From: Sclerurus mexicanus
Lineage: Eukaryota > Chordata > Aves > Passeriformes > Furnariidae
Assembly (NCBI GenBank): GCA_013396755.1
Contig: VWZF01007246.1
Span: 1-64,000, forward strand
Reading direction: 5' to 3'
Length of the DNA stretch: 64,000 bases
A model generated the notes under the pieces. It had not been told where the DNA came from. It did not search any database and saw only the letters and a list, made by a program, of their open reading frames with translations. Positions 12,001 through 20,840 of the stretch are shown here, piece by piece. Within the stretch, counting starts at the first letter, position 1; each line of letters starts with the position of its first letter. Made by a program: the position numbers and the translations under genes.

Positions 12001-15000
12001 TTGGCATTCACTTTAAGTGGCAATTTTAGAATTAATTCGTCAATGAAAAGTGTTTCTACCCTACTGCTTTATTTCTTGTAGCTTTATGAGTTGCTTTCAC
12101 TCCTGTTATTTCTTCTAGTTGTTATTCTTTGCTGACAGTTTCTTTCAACCCTCTGACTGCTACATTAACCTTTGTTGATATTTACATGATTTTTTACACT
12201 CTCTTCCCTCTCCTGTCCTATGCTCTTGCCTTTTTTCGCGTTCACTTAGCAGAAAACAGAGTCCAACTGAAAAGAGAGATTTTAATTTTTAGAACACTGT
12301 TTCAGAATTAAAAACAAACAAAATCTCTTAAGAGAGGTAGCACATGGTTGTGCCTAATAATATTCATGTAGCTCCTGGACTGAAAATATTGGTGTATGAG
12401 TGTTTTGTAGATGAATGGAGAATACTTGAAGATATGACTGGATAAGTATTCTCAGTAAAAATCCCTCATCAACAGTCCATGTCCACATCTCCTTAATCAC
12501 CACTGTTGCCACATCATACCATGTTAAGCACATTGAAAAATGTATGGATCGTTCAGTAACTAATACTGATAAATATTTCTGTTTCTAGTGTATTCAAGCC
12601 ATGCCATGAGTTTGTGCAGCCTGAAAAGTACTACGCAGCCTGTGTTTTTGATAGTTGTATACTTCCCGACCTAGACCTGGAATGCTCAAGTCTGCAGATC
12701 TATGCTGCCACCTGTGCTGATCAAGGTGTATGCATTGACTGGAGAGGTCACACTGATGGTGTATGCTGTAAGTATTTGGCCATTTGTCTTGAATTATTAG
12801 GAAAGTTTATATGGAAATGTTTCAACACTAATGTCATACTGCTTTGCGAGCAATGAAGATACCGGTAAATCACACCAGCTGCTTTCCTTAAGTAATTTTG
12901 CAGGTAACATTTTTAAAAACAGAAATTATAAATGAGCCTGCAAAAATAAACACCTATTGACTGTGTCAGAAACATCTGTATCAGTCCATACTTTTTTGTA
13001 CACAGGAAATTTTGTGTTTTGCAGGCATCAGCAGATCACCCTGTATTTAGTGACATGCACTATTTTTCAGCTGTAGTAAGAGGACAAAGGGTAGGAATAA
13101 CACTCCCTTTTGAGAACTTGTGCAAACGAGATGGAAATTACAAAAAAAAATGTCATCAAGATGTAGACTCTTGGCTTTATCACCTTAATGTAAAGCATTG
13201 TACTATATCTATAGGGCTAAATTGCATAAAGTAATACCATTCAGAGACATGAGTCAGACATCTGAGGGTTTTTTTCCTTTGTTTCTCAAGGTTGTCATAG
13301 ATAAATAGGAAAATGAGTAAGCAATGTTTAGGTTCTTGACATAAGGTCATGGGGCTTTTATATGATATTGTTACTGAGTTCTTCATCCTTTTTATTCTTC
13401 CATTCCAGCTCATGAATGCCCTCCGGGTAAAGAATACAGAGCATGTGGTCCTATTAAAGAGACTACCTGCAAATCAAGGTAAATAATTCCTTCACTGATA
13501 GTTAATGGCTTGTACAACTGTTCAGTTGTATCTAATGCACAGGTGGATGAGGAAAATCAACCTCCTCTCATGTCTTAAACTGTCAAATTTATTACCACTA
13601 TTCTGTTGATCTGGGTGCCTGTATTGTTTATGTTGTTCAGCTAAACCAAATACAAATATTGACCATCTCTAATCACAGATGTGCAGTTCATTTGCCACTG
13701 TATCTTTAGTGAAAGTTTTTTTTACATAATCCTCTTCTATGTGACGATGACAGTAATGGTGTTCCTCTGAACATTTTGTCTCATAGTCACCAAAATGAAA
13801 CTTCAACTAAACAAGTGGAAGGCTGTTTCTGTCCTAATGGAACAATGTTGTATGACTCTGGCGTGGATGTCTGCGTGAAAACCTGCGGTGAGTTTTACTG
13901 CTTCACCTGGATGCATGTTTGTTTTCCTTTTGTTGTTGCCTTCTGAAGTATGCAACATAGATCTGACTGTATGTAGTCAACATTAAGTAGAGATGCCTAC
14001 TGGTATGTAACTGGTAATGGAAATTTATTTTGATATTTTCACAGGCTGTGTTGGAGTGGATATGATACCAAGAGAGGTATGATGCCATATGCTTTCAGAT
14101 TTGAAGTAGAAATTGGGGGGTTGGGAGAGGAGAGCAGTCTCCATTGGTTCAAGCTTGCTTTATGGTCTCCCAACTTTTTATTCCTGTTCTTTTTAATTGG
14201 CAACTATGCAATCATTCATTTTGTTTTCTTTAATGACAGTTCGGGGAGAAGTTTACAGTAGACTGCCAGGACTGTATCTGCCTGGAAGGTGAACATGGCA
14301 TCATATGCCAGCCTCATGTATGTGGTGAACAAAATAAGATCACTTGTGATGGAGAAGGCCTCTATGAGGTCACTGAAGTCAATCCTGAAGACTCCTGCTG
14401 CCCTCTTGTCACCTGCAGTGAGTTTATACTTTTGTTTCTAGTTTTTCTATACTGCTTGGAAGTGATAGAAAGGAAAAGACACTGAACTATTTTAGCACCA
14501 GAAACCTGCAGCAGTGAGTCACAAAATAGTATTTTTCCTCATGCCTTTTAAAATCAGTGTGCCATTGTTAGGGAAAATGCATTTTAATATTGAAATGATT
14601 CAAAATAACTGAATTTAGATTTATGAGACTCAACATAACTCATAGTTCCTGAGTTAGGGACCACGTTTTATTCAAGTAACAATTCTCTGTGGATTTTCAT
14701 TTTGCAGCAGTTGCCTGTAATTCTGGAGAGTGAGACAGCTGTTCATTACTTCTCTGCATAGAATTGAGATAGTTTATTAACATGGGATAATTACATAATA
14801 GAAGAAGTTTCATAAACTAATGCAGTACCCCCAAACCAGTGCCTGGATTTACTAGGAAAAATGTGTTCGCTTTCTGCAATTTATTTATTTGAAGAGTATC
14901 TGAATGGTTTCCTAGTACTGGAAAGTTCATCCTAAATGCTTTAATAGATAGATGCTTATTTCTAGTAGCTGTGATTTAGCATACTTTTTAGCTTATTTTT

Positions 15001-18000
15001 TTTTTTTCCTTCAGAATGCAATACCAGCTTGTGCACAGCTAAAGTCCCCAAGTGCTCTCTGGGATTTGAAGTTCATTCTTATATTCCCAGTGGTCAGTGT
15101 TGCCCTGTGTACCAATGTGGTAAGTTCCTTGGAAATATATTGCAATTATTAACATTATATATTACATCAATTAGCATTACACTTTATAAGACTGTATGCA
15201 ATAGCCTATTGAAGGAGGCATTAAACATAGCCAGACTCTACAAAGTAGTTACTATTAACATTGGTTACTACGGCTATAGTTGTGACAACTAGGAAATCAG
15301 ATATAGCCCAGGTGACTCAAGCTCAATTTTCCTGATTATAAATACCTGTAAGAACAGCTACAAAATTAACTGTAATTGTGGTCTCAGCTTAATCTAGCAA
15401 AAACTCCATATAAGCATCCCCAGTAGAAGACAGCTTTACAAAGACTATTTCATTCTTGGTAAATGAAAGAAGGAAGCACTTAGTACCTATTAAGTGGACA
15501 TTCTTTGCTGTGAACTGGATGCGTATACTGGGGTAAATCTTCCCTTTTTGCACATGCAGTATTAGTTTTTATGCTTTACACACATCGTATCTGCTACTAG
15601 AATTGAGGAATAACCAGTGTCTTTGACCATATGAATTGTGATTCATTGTGGAAGAAATTAGTTTGACTAGAGTGGGGTGAAGACATGTTTTATTCTTTTT
15701 TTCTGTATTAACATCTAACTCCTTGCTTATTAACAGTTCCCAAGGGGGTCTGTGTCCACCAGAGTGCTGAGTTCTTGGTAAGTTCCTGTTTCAATAGTCT
15801 TCTAAAGATGCTTACAAGACCATTTAGTATACTTGATTAGGAGTGGTATGAAGAGGTTTATCCCATACAATCAATATTTTAGAAATTTTCAAATTTCTGT
15901 CAGGAGTTAACTAATTTGACAAAACCCAAGCCTCTTCTGAAAAGGTTGCCATGTATGAAAGCAATTGCTTGTACATCAGTATCAGGGAGAGATTTGGGTT
16001 AAGTGTGCTTGCATTTTAAAAAGTCAAAATTAAAAGATATATAAATAAATATTATTCTAAACAAACTTGATTTCTAACAAATTCTCTTGGGTCTAGTAAT
16101 TGCCCCTATCCCTTTAATATCAAAGTTTATCGTTGTTATATAGGGCTTCAATAAAGACACACATTAAATTATATTCAATATTTAAATTGTTGTCTTCATA
16201 AATGGCTAGCCAAATAGCTATCAAATTGTCTTTATGATTTTTTTCCTTTTCCATTGCTTGACCTACAGATTTTTTGAAATTAATAAATGTCTGTTAAACA
16301 TGGCATATACCATTAATATGTGATTTCTTTTTCTTAAAATTTTTAGCCTAACTCCTCAGTCTATGTTGATAAGTGTCAGAATTGTGTCTGCACAAATGAA
16401 GTTAATATCAGCACTCAACTGAATATCATCTCATGTGAACCTGTTCCATGCAACACATACTGTAAACCCGTAAGTGGCAAACTTAAAATGAACAAACAGA
16501 AAAAACCCAAATACCCATGTATTGGAAAATTAGTTTGATCAATGAGTGTTATTAAGCAAAGGACAGGGAGTTGAAATTCAGAGACCAACTCCAGCATGGG
16601 TACGAACTGTCCTTTGAGCATTCTACTGCATGCACCTTGACTCTGTATTCAGTTCACATTGGAAGGATTAGCTGGGAAATTTCTGTAGAGCACTCAATTG
16701 AGCGATATTTAATTATTAGGCATATTTATTGCAGTGCTTTAATTTATTTCATCTATAACCTGCTTTTATTACTTGTCTTCTATTGGGTTGGAACACAAAA
16801 AGGCACAAATCTATAATGTACTTAAAAACATAACCAATTAATGGATTAGTTAATTTTAATTTCTTTCTCAAAAATTCATCTATTATAGTGCTATTGTTTT
16901 TAATTAATATTATAGTGCTATTGTTTTTAATTAATTTTCATATCTAGGGATTTGAAATTAAACCAGTGAAAGGTGAATGTTGTGGAAGATGTGTGCAGAC
17001 CAAGTGTATTATCAATACAGCAAACAGTGCTGAACTCATCTTGAGTGTAAGTATGCTCTACATTCTGTGTCTCTACCAAATTTGTAAAGTTCCCTGTTTC
17101 AGAAGGGGATCATCTTGCCAGAGATAAGGCTTAGTGTGGGTTTGCACCTGAAAAATCAAAGACTCATCTAAAGCAAAACCTATCTACAATTTTTTGACCT
17201 GAAGGCAGGTCTCATGAAATCAAATTTTCTGGAAAGCTCTTCCTGGAATGACAAATCCAATACCATTGGGAGGGATTTTCATCCAAAGTCTGGAAGCTTG
17301 GGCTTGTTTGTGTTATTTGATTTCTGTATACAGAAAAACGCTAGTAAAGCCGCATATGGACAATTTTACTGCCCCTGTAGGTTGGAGGTTTAGGGCTGTT
17401 CTTAATTAACATGTAACAGTCTAGCTTTCCCAAGGCAAAATCCATTGGTGTGGATGATTTTTTTAAGGTACTCTACATACTTCAGAGACATTTTTCCTTC
17501 TCAAGGAAAATCCCATGTAAAACTGAATATTCTGTCCACCTATGGCACATTGCAGTACATGTAAGAATCTGTATCTGAAATGGCTGTTAACCTAAAAATG
17601 GGAAACAAGAGGAAAGTCATTGTCAGAAGACAATAAAATATCTGTCTGAGCTCTCTCTCAGATTTTCTTATTACATTTCGTATTTTGCTTGCAGCCTGGA
17701 GAGTTTAAAAATGATCCTACCAACAACTGCACCATTTATAGCTGTGTAGATGTCCACGATCAGCTTATCTCTTCCACATCTGAGATTACCTGTCCAGCAT
17801 TTAATGAGGAGAGCTGCAAACCTGTAAGTAAAAATAGAATATTCACCTTCTACTCCATATCTAGATTACCTCAGTTTAGTTCAGCCATCTAAGTAAGAAC
17901 AAAATTAAAACTCCGATGATCCTTCACCATAGTTTCTCAGTCCTAAGGGCAAAAGTTTCTAATAGATCCATGCACAGCCCTATGCGGTGCATAAAAGAAG

Positions 18001-20594
18001 ATATCTGGGTGAGGATTCAAGGCTTATAACTGGTAACTGTGTCTCAGTAACCAAAATATTGGTCAGCACTGAGATACTAAATCTTTACTGAATGCTTAGT
18101 TTGGGATCATGTCTCAACAAGAACCATGTTTTCTTGAATGTTAAGGAAACACAAGCTGTTCAGTCAGTAGGCTGCCAGTAACACCATGCATACTCCCCAT
18201 TCAAATCACAGAAGACTTCAAGAAAGCATTTGTTGGGACCGTTTCTGAGGAAAAATGACATTTCCTTCAAAGAGTTAGTTTTATTTTCACAATTCTTTTG
18301 TAAATTGATAGATTTCAAGTCTGGAAGAGACCATTATCGTTACTTATCTGGATAAATGCTACAGTTTTTGCTGGTTATTTCCTGACATTGATGAATTGCT
18401 CTCCTTAGTTATTGGCCTAAAAGCCTCTTTAAATACAGGGAAATAAAACAATATAATTTTTTTCTGTTTCTCTGTTCTTTTAGGGAACTATTGCATTCTT
18501 ACCTAACGGTTGCTGCAAGACCTGTAAGTATGCCAGTGTATCTGAATCAACAACACAGAGAATGAATTTTCTTCTTAATTCAAACCATTTTCCAGCCATA
18601 GAGGCTGATATGTTTGTGTTTAAATAGGTACTTTTGTATTTATATTTGTTATTCCAAGCATTCACTGTCCAATCTCCCTGGAAAAGTTTAAGCTGAGGCA
18701 GAAAAATCCCTTAAGACAGATCTTTGAGTGCACTAGAGAAGCCCAGGGAATGCTGAACTGCAAGGAACTTCTGGAGCTATTTCACTACAAGTATTTTCTG
18801 ATCCTTCCCTATAGGTGCACCTGTGGATAGTCGTACACCGTGCTCTGTCCGTCAGAGAGAAGACTTTATTGTCCACAAGGGCTGCCGTTCTGTGGACAGA
18901 GTTGTCATGACTGAATGTGAAGGAACATGTGGAACCTTCGCGCTGTAAGTACACTTATCAGACCATGAGGTTTAAATTCTGTTGGCGCTGAGCTTGTTTA
19001 TATGAAAGGAACAATAAATAGGCAGGCTACAGAATGGTAGAAGACCTGGGCATGTCTGCTCCCCAAATCATAGATACAAAATCATGAAATCTGTGAGTGG
19101 ACAGTCGATTTGTCTTAATACAAAGCAGAAAGTGTGTTAAATTGCCTTGGAATTCAGATAGCTATGATAAGGTGTATTCATCCAGTAAGAGCTACCTTGT
19201 CTGTCATTTGTGTCAGACAACCTTCACTAGAAATCATCATGAAAGAACAAGTATTATTTCCTATAACGGAAATGAGCCCAGTGAGCAGCCAGATTTGATG
19301 CTCACAAGCTCAAAAGCTGTGTCTCTATAGTTAACATCTAAAATGAAATACACATACATGTTTTAAAAGAAGATTCAAACATGTACAATTTGTATACACT
19401 AAATAAATTAGAAAACTAATGCTTTAGGGGTGATGTTAGATTTTGACCATACATTTTTCTCTGAAATGAGAGAATGTACAAAAAAGTGGCTATAAGTGGC
19501 TAGTAGGACACCTACCTGGTAGTGAGACAGTAAAACAGTGGAAAAAGAGAATTCTAACTCCCCAAAGAAACTGTCACTTGCTGCCTATCACTGAGTATGC
19601 CATGGGGTACCTTACATGAGAGAAAAATGATCTTTAGTATCACACAGAACTCTAATTGGCCAGGTGGTTTATTAGGATTTTGAAATACCTTATCATCTTA
19701 GGGTCTTTCTGTGGTTGCCTTTGCACACAAATATAAGAAAAAGATGGATCTTGACACAGTTCAGAACCTGATATAGACATATTCTGCAGGTTAGGAATGG
19801 TGCTCGGGAAGATGTTGAATGCACAGCTGCAAAAAATACTTTGCTGAGATAGGAACAGAACGAGCTGCTGCTTCTCCTTCCTATTAACACAGCCCTGACT
19901 GAGTTATGCTTTTGATTTACATGATGCAACTGTAGCCCTTGTAGCTAATTGATTGGTGTGATGCTATTTTAAATGGCATTGTAGCCCTTTGTCTATGCAG
20001 TTTTCTTATTTAGGTCAGGGCTTTGTCTCCCCTTAACTGTTGATCTGGTGTATTTAACATCCAACAGGGCTGGGCTTATCAGAAGGATCTAAGGAAGCTG
20101 ATCTAGAACTCACTAGGGTTTTTTAATAGGACCAATTATTTTCCAAAAAAAGTGTCTCAGCAAGTGCAATGAACTTTAAAAGCATATTATTATAATCACT
20201 ATTCTGTCAGATGAACTTAGCACTTTCATTAGCTATAACTGTGGCTCTTCTCACTGGAGTTCTGTACCTGATTTCACACTTTCCTTCTGTATGTTGGCTT
20301 CTGGCACTGAGTAACATTGCCATTTTCTATTTTAATAGGTACTCTGCTGAGGCCAATTCTATGGACCACAGCTGTTCCTGCTGCAGAGAAACAGCAACTA
20401 CTGAGAAGCAGGTGGTACTGAAATGCCCCAATGGACACTCAATTTCACATAAGTATATGTACGTGGAAAGCTGCAGCTGTCAAGACACTGAATGCAGAAT
20501 CCCAGGATCCAATGAGTCGCATAGCAGAGAAGAACATGACCAGGCAAGCTCTCTGAACCGTATCAAGAGGGCCATCAGCTTAACATCAAAGTGA
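1..20594 (+). CDS. MUC2: MUC2, gel-forming secreted mucin, C-terminal part (5' end outside window)
   Basis: Secreted intestinal mucin that polymerises into the mucus gel. I read the coding join as 1-3, 1334-1513, 3035-3262, 3968-4195, 5273-5500, 6571-6786, 7851-8725, 9877-10051, 10605-10852, 11481-11664, 11767-11971, 12589-12767, 13409-13478, 13787-13887, 14045-14076, 14240-14417, 15015-15119, 15737-15777, 16347-16469, 16948-17046, 17695-17823, 18484-18523, 18815-18944, 20339-20594. All introns are GT-AG and every phase fits, giving about 1,415 residues. Order: PTS mucin region, VWD4, C8, TIL, von Willebrand C-type modules, cystine knot. Segments such as SYQGNCTYVLVEE and RTLIVRHETQEV match mammalian MUC2 as I remember it, better than MUC5AC or MUC5B. 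Paralogue choice is strong but from memory. The N-terminal D1-D3 half lies upstream of the window. Confidence 0.93.
650..925 (-). mobile_element. CR1 LINE 3'-end fragment
   Basis: Read on the + strand, the sequence starts near CAGGATCAGCTGGGTTGG and runs through TGAGTCCAACC to a CCTGGGCAGCCCATTCC-like segment. This is the reverse complement of the CR1 non-LTR retroposon 3' end, so the element lies on the minus strand. The other array introns read straight from AACATATTC into TGTGCATACTTCC at this place, so this is an insertion private to one unit. Ends are approximate to 10-20 bases. Confidence 0.85.
1334..1513 (+). CDS. MUC2: MUC2 PTS exon, array copy 1
   Basis: 180-bp exon coding 60 residues rich in Thr, Ser and Pro, a scaffold for dense O-glycosylation. 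The acceptor is TTTCTAACAG and the donor AAG|GTATGT. Both ends are phase 1, with the first two bases completing a Gly codon. The peptide starts PGSSTTSTATPPTKSPTAPP and ends TSTPTPE. It lacks the final TTSSTSVPTPTY-like segment present in copies 2-4. No cysteine is encoded. Confidence 0.88.
3035..3262 (+). CDS. MUC2: MUC2 PTS exon, array copy 2
   Basis: 228-bp exon, phase 1 at both ends, 76 residues without cysteine. The first two thirds are almost identical to copy 1. The final part adds a Thr/Ser/Pro segment ending TTTVPSPG-like at the splice. Acceptor is TTTCTATCAG, donor CCAG|GTACTT. Confidence 0.9.
3968..4195 (+). CDS. MUC2: MUC2 PTS exon, array copy 3
   Basis: 228 bp, phase 1-1, 76 residues. 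Nearly identical to copy 2: it shares STPRTTTPPPSP, differs at a few codons and ends TYTIIIPSP. Acceptor is TTTCTATCAG, donor CCAG|GTACTT. The close match to copy 2 suggests these two are sister duplicates or were recently homogenised. Confidence 0.9.
5273..5500 (+). CDS. MUC2: MUC2 PTS exon, array copy 4
   Basis: 228 bp, phase 1-1, 76 residues, no cysteine. The middle carries the SSGTPWTTTTVPGS version found in copy 1, whereas the end carries the TSVPTPTYTTIIPSP version of copies 2-3. This mosaic is expected from unequal crossing-over or gene conversion inside the array. Acceptor is TTTCTAACAG, donor CCAG|GTACTT. Confidence 0.9.
6571..6786 (+). CDS. MUC2: MUC2 PTS exon, array copy 5 (last)
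   Basis: 216 bp, phase 1-1, 72 residues. It begins like the other copies but diverges (TARTTMTPSS) and ends with a distinct tail, GGIITRTPQPPSTLPL, before the donor TTTAG|GTAATT. An earlier GT at 6739 resembles the donor position of copy 1 (CCTGAAG|GT) but is followed by GGTA rather than ATGT, so I prefer 6786. Both choices keep the frame. Confidence 0.82.
7851..8725 (+). CDS. MUC2: MUC2 long PTS exon leading into the pre-D4 region
   Basis: 875-bp exon, phase 1 in and phase 0 out, about 292 residues. Nearly all of it is Thr, Ser and Pro with Val and Gly, in loose repeats built around TTTSG and STTP. It differs in sequence from the short array exons. Only its last ten residues, CSIFPNESYE, leave the mucin composition and begin the cysteine-rich pre-D4 segment. 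Acceptor ATAAAG is weak but is the only nearby site that keeps the frame; donor is GAG|GTGAGT. The coding continues past 8725 without a stop for about 200 bases, so intron retention would add a non-mucin tail. Confidence 0.9.
9877..10051 (+). CDS. MUC2: MUC2 exon, cysteine-rich pre-D4 segment
   Basis: 175 bp, phase 0 in, phase 1 out. It codes about 58 residues with regularly spaced cysteines, including PPPKPTCTNGLSPV and DEDGCCWHWECD, the conserved lead-in to VWD4 in MUC2. Acceptor AACACAG, donor T|GTAAGT. The next exon completes a Cys codon, giving CDCYCTGWGDPHY across the junction. Confidence 0.93.
10605..11971 (+). CDS. MUC2: MUC2 VWD4 domain exons (10605-10852, 11481-11664, 11767-11971)
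   Basis: Three exons encode the von Willebrand D4 domain. It opens CTGWGDPHYMTFDG and continues through SYQGNCTYVLVEE and NNTQGQCGTCNNN. GDPH (10622-10633) is the motif at which mammalian MUC2 and MUC5AC undergo slow autocatalytic cleavage at acidic pH. The expected calcium-site elements (TFDG, CNNN) are present. Joints are phase 0, phase 1 and phase 2. After VWD4 a short Pro/Thr/Ser stretch (GSPSTTPTEP) precedes the first cysteines of the C8 domain. Confidence 0.95.
12589..12767 (+). CDS. MUC2: MUC2 C8 domain exon
   Basis: 179 bp coding the main part of the C8 module with about eight conserved cysteines: FKPCHEFVQPEKYYAACVFD, SCILPDLDLECSS and ICIDWRGH-like VCIDWRGHTDGVC. It starts by completing a Ser codon split at 11970-11971 and ends in phase 1 at T|GTAAGT. 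The module packs against VWD4 in the D4 assembly. Confidence 0.94.
13409..14076 (+). CDS. MUC2: MUC2 TIL-type exons (13409-13478, 13787-13887, 14045-14076)
   Basis: Three small exons of 70, 101 and 32 bp. They encode a trypsin-inhibitor-like cysteine-rich module (ECPPGKEYRACGP, EGCFCPNGTMLYDSG, VCVKTCGCVG) and its C-terminal extension ending DMIPRE. The phases 1, 2, 1 and 0 all fit. The 32-bp exon is short enough to be missed by gene finders. Skipping it alone would shift the frame. Confidence 0.92.
14240..18523 (+). CDS. MUC2: MUC2 von Willebrand C-type module exons
   Basis: Seven exons (14240-14417, 15015-15119, 15737-15777, 16347-16469, 16948-17046, 17695-17823, 18484-18523) code repeated cysteine-rich modules. 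Diagnostic pieces include FTVDCQDCICLEGEHG, CSLGFEVHSYIPSGQCCPVY, KGVCVHQSAEF, VDKCQNCVCTNE, GECCGRCVQTKC and NGCCKTC. Several joints are phase 0. Exons of 41 and 40 bp are unusually short. These modules form the extended stalk before the cystine knot in the family. Introns between them contain no recognised gene; a 27-bp tandem duplication sits just before the acceptor at 16947. Confidence 0.92.
16881..16934 (+). repeat. Perfect 27-bp tandem duplication upstream of a MUC2 acceptor
   Basis: The 27 bases at 16881-16907, beginning TATTATAGTGCTATTG, are repeated exactly at 16908-16934. The second copy ends 13 bases before the AG acceptor at 16946-16947, so it covers the expected branch-point region of that intron. 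Confidence 0.95.
18815..20594 (+). CDS. MUC2: MUC2 C-terminal cystine knot and stop (18815-18944, 20339-20594)
   Basis: Two exons code the CT/CK cystine-knot domain responsible for C-terminal disulfide dimerisation in the endoplasmic reticulum. Visible are the half-cystine pattern PCSVRQREDF, CEGTCGTFALYS, DHSCSCCRE and ESCSCQDTEC. The two exons join in phase 2 at Leu. The protein ends with a hydrophilic tail, NRIKRAISLTSK, and TGA at 20592-20594. The tail contains an RIKR basic motif. Mammalian MUC2 also ends in a basic tail, but with a different sequence. Confidence 0.95.
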
Positions 20595-20840
20595 AGACAG
20601 AAGAAAACTAGAAGCACTTGACTGAAAAGACTGTGCACCATTCTAAAGTTCCTTGACTCCTTTAGAACTTTGCTTTTCCCAGTTACTGTATCCTGTCTGT
20701 TCTCTGATTAATTTGAACAGTGCTCTATTTATTTGTGACAAAATAAGGACACAAATTCATATTCTTCCAAGTGCACAGCCTTTCGGGTCCTTTTACAATC
20801 TGCTTATTTTCTCTGCATGATTAAAAGCACATTTCAAAAA
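20595..20840 (+). other. MUC2: MUC2 3' UTR with probable poly(A) signal
   Basis: After the TGA the sequence is non-coding. ATTAAA at 20820-20825 is the common variant poly(A) signal and is the best candidate within 300 bases, giving cleavage near 20840. No AATAAA is seen closer to the stop. The UTR would be about 245 bases. Confidence 0.55.

Noticed and set aside
18305..18360. Sequence resembling a degraded retroposon tail (GATTTCAAGTCTGGAAGAG)
   Set aside because: The similarity is too short and weak to assign to CR1 or another family by eye.
20211..20338. Open frame starting at 20211 as an alternative MUC2 terminal exon start with a hydrophobic segment
   Set aside because: It reads through intron sequence. 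The acceptor TTTTAATAG at 20338 joins in phase to the preceding exon and gives the expected cystine-knot sequence.
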